6,811 bases of DNA, from positions 1-6,811 of the forward strand of contig JAFYOF010000031.1 of assembly GCA_017560305.1 (NCBI GenBank), written 5' to 3'. Source of the DNA: Alistipes sp. (GTDB lineage Bacteria; Bacteroidota; Bacteroidia; Bacteroidales; Rikenellaceae). Shown here one piece after another: positions 5,859 to 6,811 of this stretch; within the stretch, counting starts at the first letter, position 1, and the number at the start of each line of letters is the position of its first letter. The notes beneath the pieces were generated by a model that made no database searches, was not told the origin of the DNA, and saw nothing but the letters and a program-made list of their open reading frames with translations. The position numbers and the translations under genes were made by a program.

Positions 5859-5896
5859 CACCCGCAAAATGCAAATTAGTAGATAAATAAAACAGT

Positions 5897-6811
5897 ATGA
5901 AAAAATTTAATCAGGACTCTACATCGGCTCTCTCGCGTTTCTCGCGTGACAAGCGTCAGCGTACAACATCGTCAGAGCGCGTAGAGCGTAGTCCCCGTCC
6001 TCAGCGTGACGCCGACAACGAGGGACGCCCAGCGAGAAATTCTCGCCGTGAGGATGCACCTCGTGCATCGTTCAATCCTAATTTCTCATCTGACAACCGT
6101 CTGCGCGGCGAGGGTCGCGGCTATGGCGAGCGTGGTATGCGTGATGAGAAGCCTCGTTCAGGTCGCTCATTTGGTGGCGCGCGTGGCGAGGGTCGTTTTG
6201 AGAAGCCTGCGCGTGGCGAGGGTCGCTTCGAGGGTAATCGTGGCGAGGGTCGCTTCGAGAAGCCAGCAAAGGCAGGTTATGGTAAGAAGTTTAATTCCGA
6301 CCGCGGCGAGCGTTCAGAGCGTTCATTTGGCGATAAGGGCAAGCGTTCATTCCGCAAGGATGGCGACACCCAGCGCTCATATCCAAAGTATGCTGCAAAG
6401 CAGATTGGCGAGATGCGTCTCAACCGCTTCTTGGCGCAGTCGGGTCTCTGCTCACGCCGTGAGGCTGATGACTTCATCACAGCAGGTTTGGTGACTGTGA
6501 ATGGTCAGATTGTCACAGAGCTCGGCACAAAGGTACGCTCAACCGACGAGGTGAAGTTCAACGACGAGCGCGTACAGGGCGAGAAGAAGGTATATTTGGT
6601 GCTCAACAAGCCAAAGGGCTATGTGACATCGTTGGAGGATCCACACGCCGACAAGACCGTGATGGAGCTCGTGAAGGGTGCTTGCTCGGAGCGCATCTAC
6701 CCAGTAGGTCGCTTGGATAAGAACTCACTCGGCTTGCTCCTCTTTACAAACGATGGCGATGTAACACGCCAGCTCACACACCCATCACTCGAGAAGAAGA
6801 AGATCTATCAG
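5897..6811 (+). CDS. rluB: RluB/RsuA-family 23S rRNA pseudouridine synthase, 3' truncated by window
   Basis: An open frame of 305 codons runs from the ATG at 5897 to the last base and continues beyond it. Residues 1 to about 168 are a low-complexity Arg/Gly/Glu/Ser-rich extension, probably disordered and RNA-binding, with three RGEGRFE repeats at 96-121. An S4 RNA-binding domain follows at about 173-220 (MRLNRFLAQSGLCSRREADD, then VTVNG). The catalytic domain begins with YLVLNKPKGYVTS (233-245) and contains PVGRLDKNSLGLLLFTNDGD (269-288). Asp274 in GRLD is the catalytic aspartate of this family, which converts a uridine in large rRNA to pseudouridine in the cytoplasm. The S4 domain, GRLD-x-x-S-x-GLLL-x-TNDG and KKIYQ fit RluB-type proteins of Bacteroidota better than TruA, TruB or RluA. 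The RluB versus RluE/F/RsuA assignment is by family resemblance only. The gene has its own promoter and lies after a terminator, so it is independent of the lipoproteins. Confidence 0.9.
   Translation, partial: MKKFNQDSTSALSRFSRDKRQRTTSSERVERSPRPQRDADNEGRPARNSRREDAPRASFNPNFSSDNRLRGEGRGYGERGMRDEKPRSGRSFGGARGEGRFEKPARGEGRFEGNRGEGRFEKPAKAGYGKKFNSDRGERSERSFGDKGKRSFRKDGDTQRSYPKYAAKQIGEMRLNRFLAQSGLCSRREADDFITAGLVTVNGQIVTELGTKVRSTDEVKFNDERVQGEKKVYLVLNKPKGYVTSLEDPHADKTVMELVKGACSERIYPVGRLDKNSLGLLLFTNDGDVTRQLTHPSLEKKKIYQ
6182..6259 (+). repeat. Three RGEGRFE coding repeats in the RluB-like N-terminal extension
   Basis: Near-identical 21-base units at 6182-6202, 6212-6232 and 6239-6259 each encode RGEGRFE, two of them followed by KPA. 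The second and third units are identical in DNA. The first differs at the Arg and Phe third positions. This suggests recent slippage-type expansion in a disordered RG-rich region. Confidence 0.75.

Noticed and set aside
6006..6494. 162-codon plus-strand frame full of Val/Ala/Arg/Ser
   Set aside because: It is a shifted frame across the RG-rich part of the pseudouridine synthase. Its repetitive composition comes from the CGT-GGC-GAG codon repeats, and the true frame carries the S4 and GRLD motifs.
1..6811. tRNA, CRISPR array, insertion sequence or transposase
   Set aside because: No cloverleaf-like segment, regular spaced repeats, terminal inverted repeats or transposase motifs were seen on either strand.

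Overview
The window looks like a piece of a Bacteroidales chromosome, possibly an Alistipes/Rikenellaceae-like gut bacterium. The evidence is TAnnTTTG-type -7 promoter boxes, weak Shine-Dalgarno signals, lipoproteins starting C-S-K-[NT]-E, fimbrillin-like domains, and a strong codon preference (GAG for Glu, AAG for Lys, CAG for Gln, NCA for Ser/Pro/Thr/Ala). The genus is an inference; the phylum and order are much safer.

Layout. (1) Positions 1-140, minus strand: the first 46 codons of a MATE-family efflux transporter that runs off the left edge. (2) Positions 141-405: a divergent intergenic region with a promoter for each direction. (3) Positions 406-522: a 38-residue small protein. It is followed 26 bases later by a 761-residue lipoprotein (549-2834) and then a strong hairpin terminator (about 2854-2890). 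(4) A second promoter region (about 2996-3048) drives a 784-residue paralogous lipoprotein (3079-5433), which ends in a related terminator (5451-5493). (5) Positions 5529-5690: a second small protein, 53 residues, sharing a core motif with the first. It has no recognisable promoter of its own and is followed by another terminator (5711-5751). (6) A typical Bacteroidales promoter (5851-5858) precedes a RluB/RsuA-type 23S rRNA pseudouridine synthase (5897 to the right edge) with a long Arg/Gly-rich N-terminal extension.

The centre, 406-5690, reads as one accessory surface module. It has two tandem paralogous lipoproteins, each with a fimbrillin-like (Mfa-like) N-terminal domain and two LamG/concanavalin-A-like domains. 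They are bracketed by two signal-peptide-less small proteins that share the core PQ[IL]E[IV]IEVxVExGFAxS. The lipoproteins are probably displayed on the outer membrane as glycan or protein adhesins, or as fimbrial accessory subunits. The role of the small proteins is unknown, and they are the most interesting part of the window. The flanking MATE and pseudouridine synthase genes look like ordinary chromosomal neighbours.
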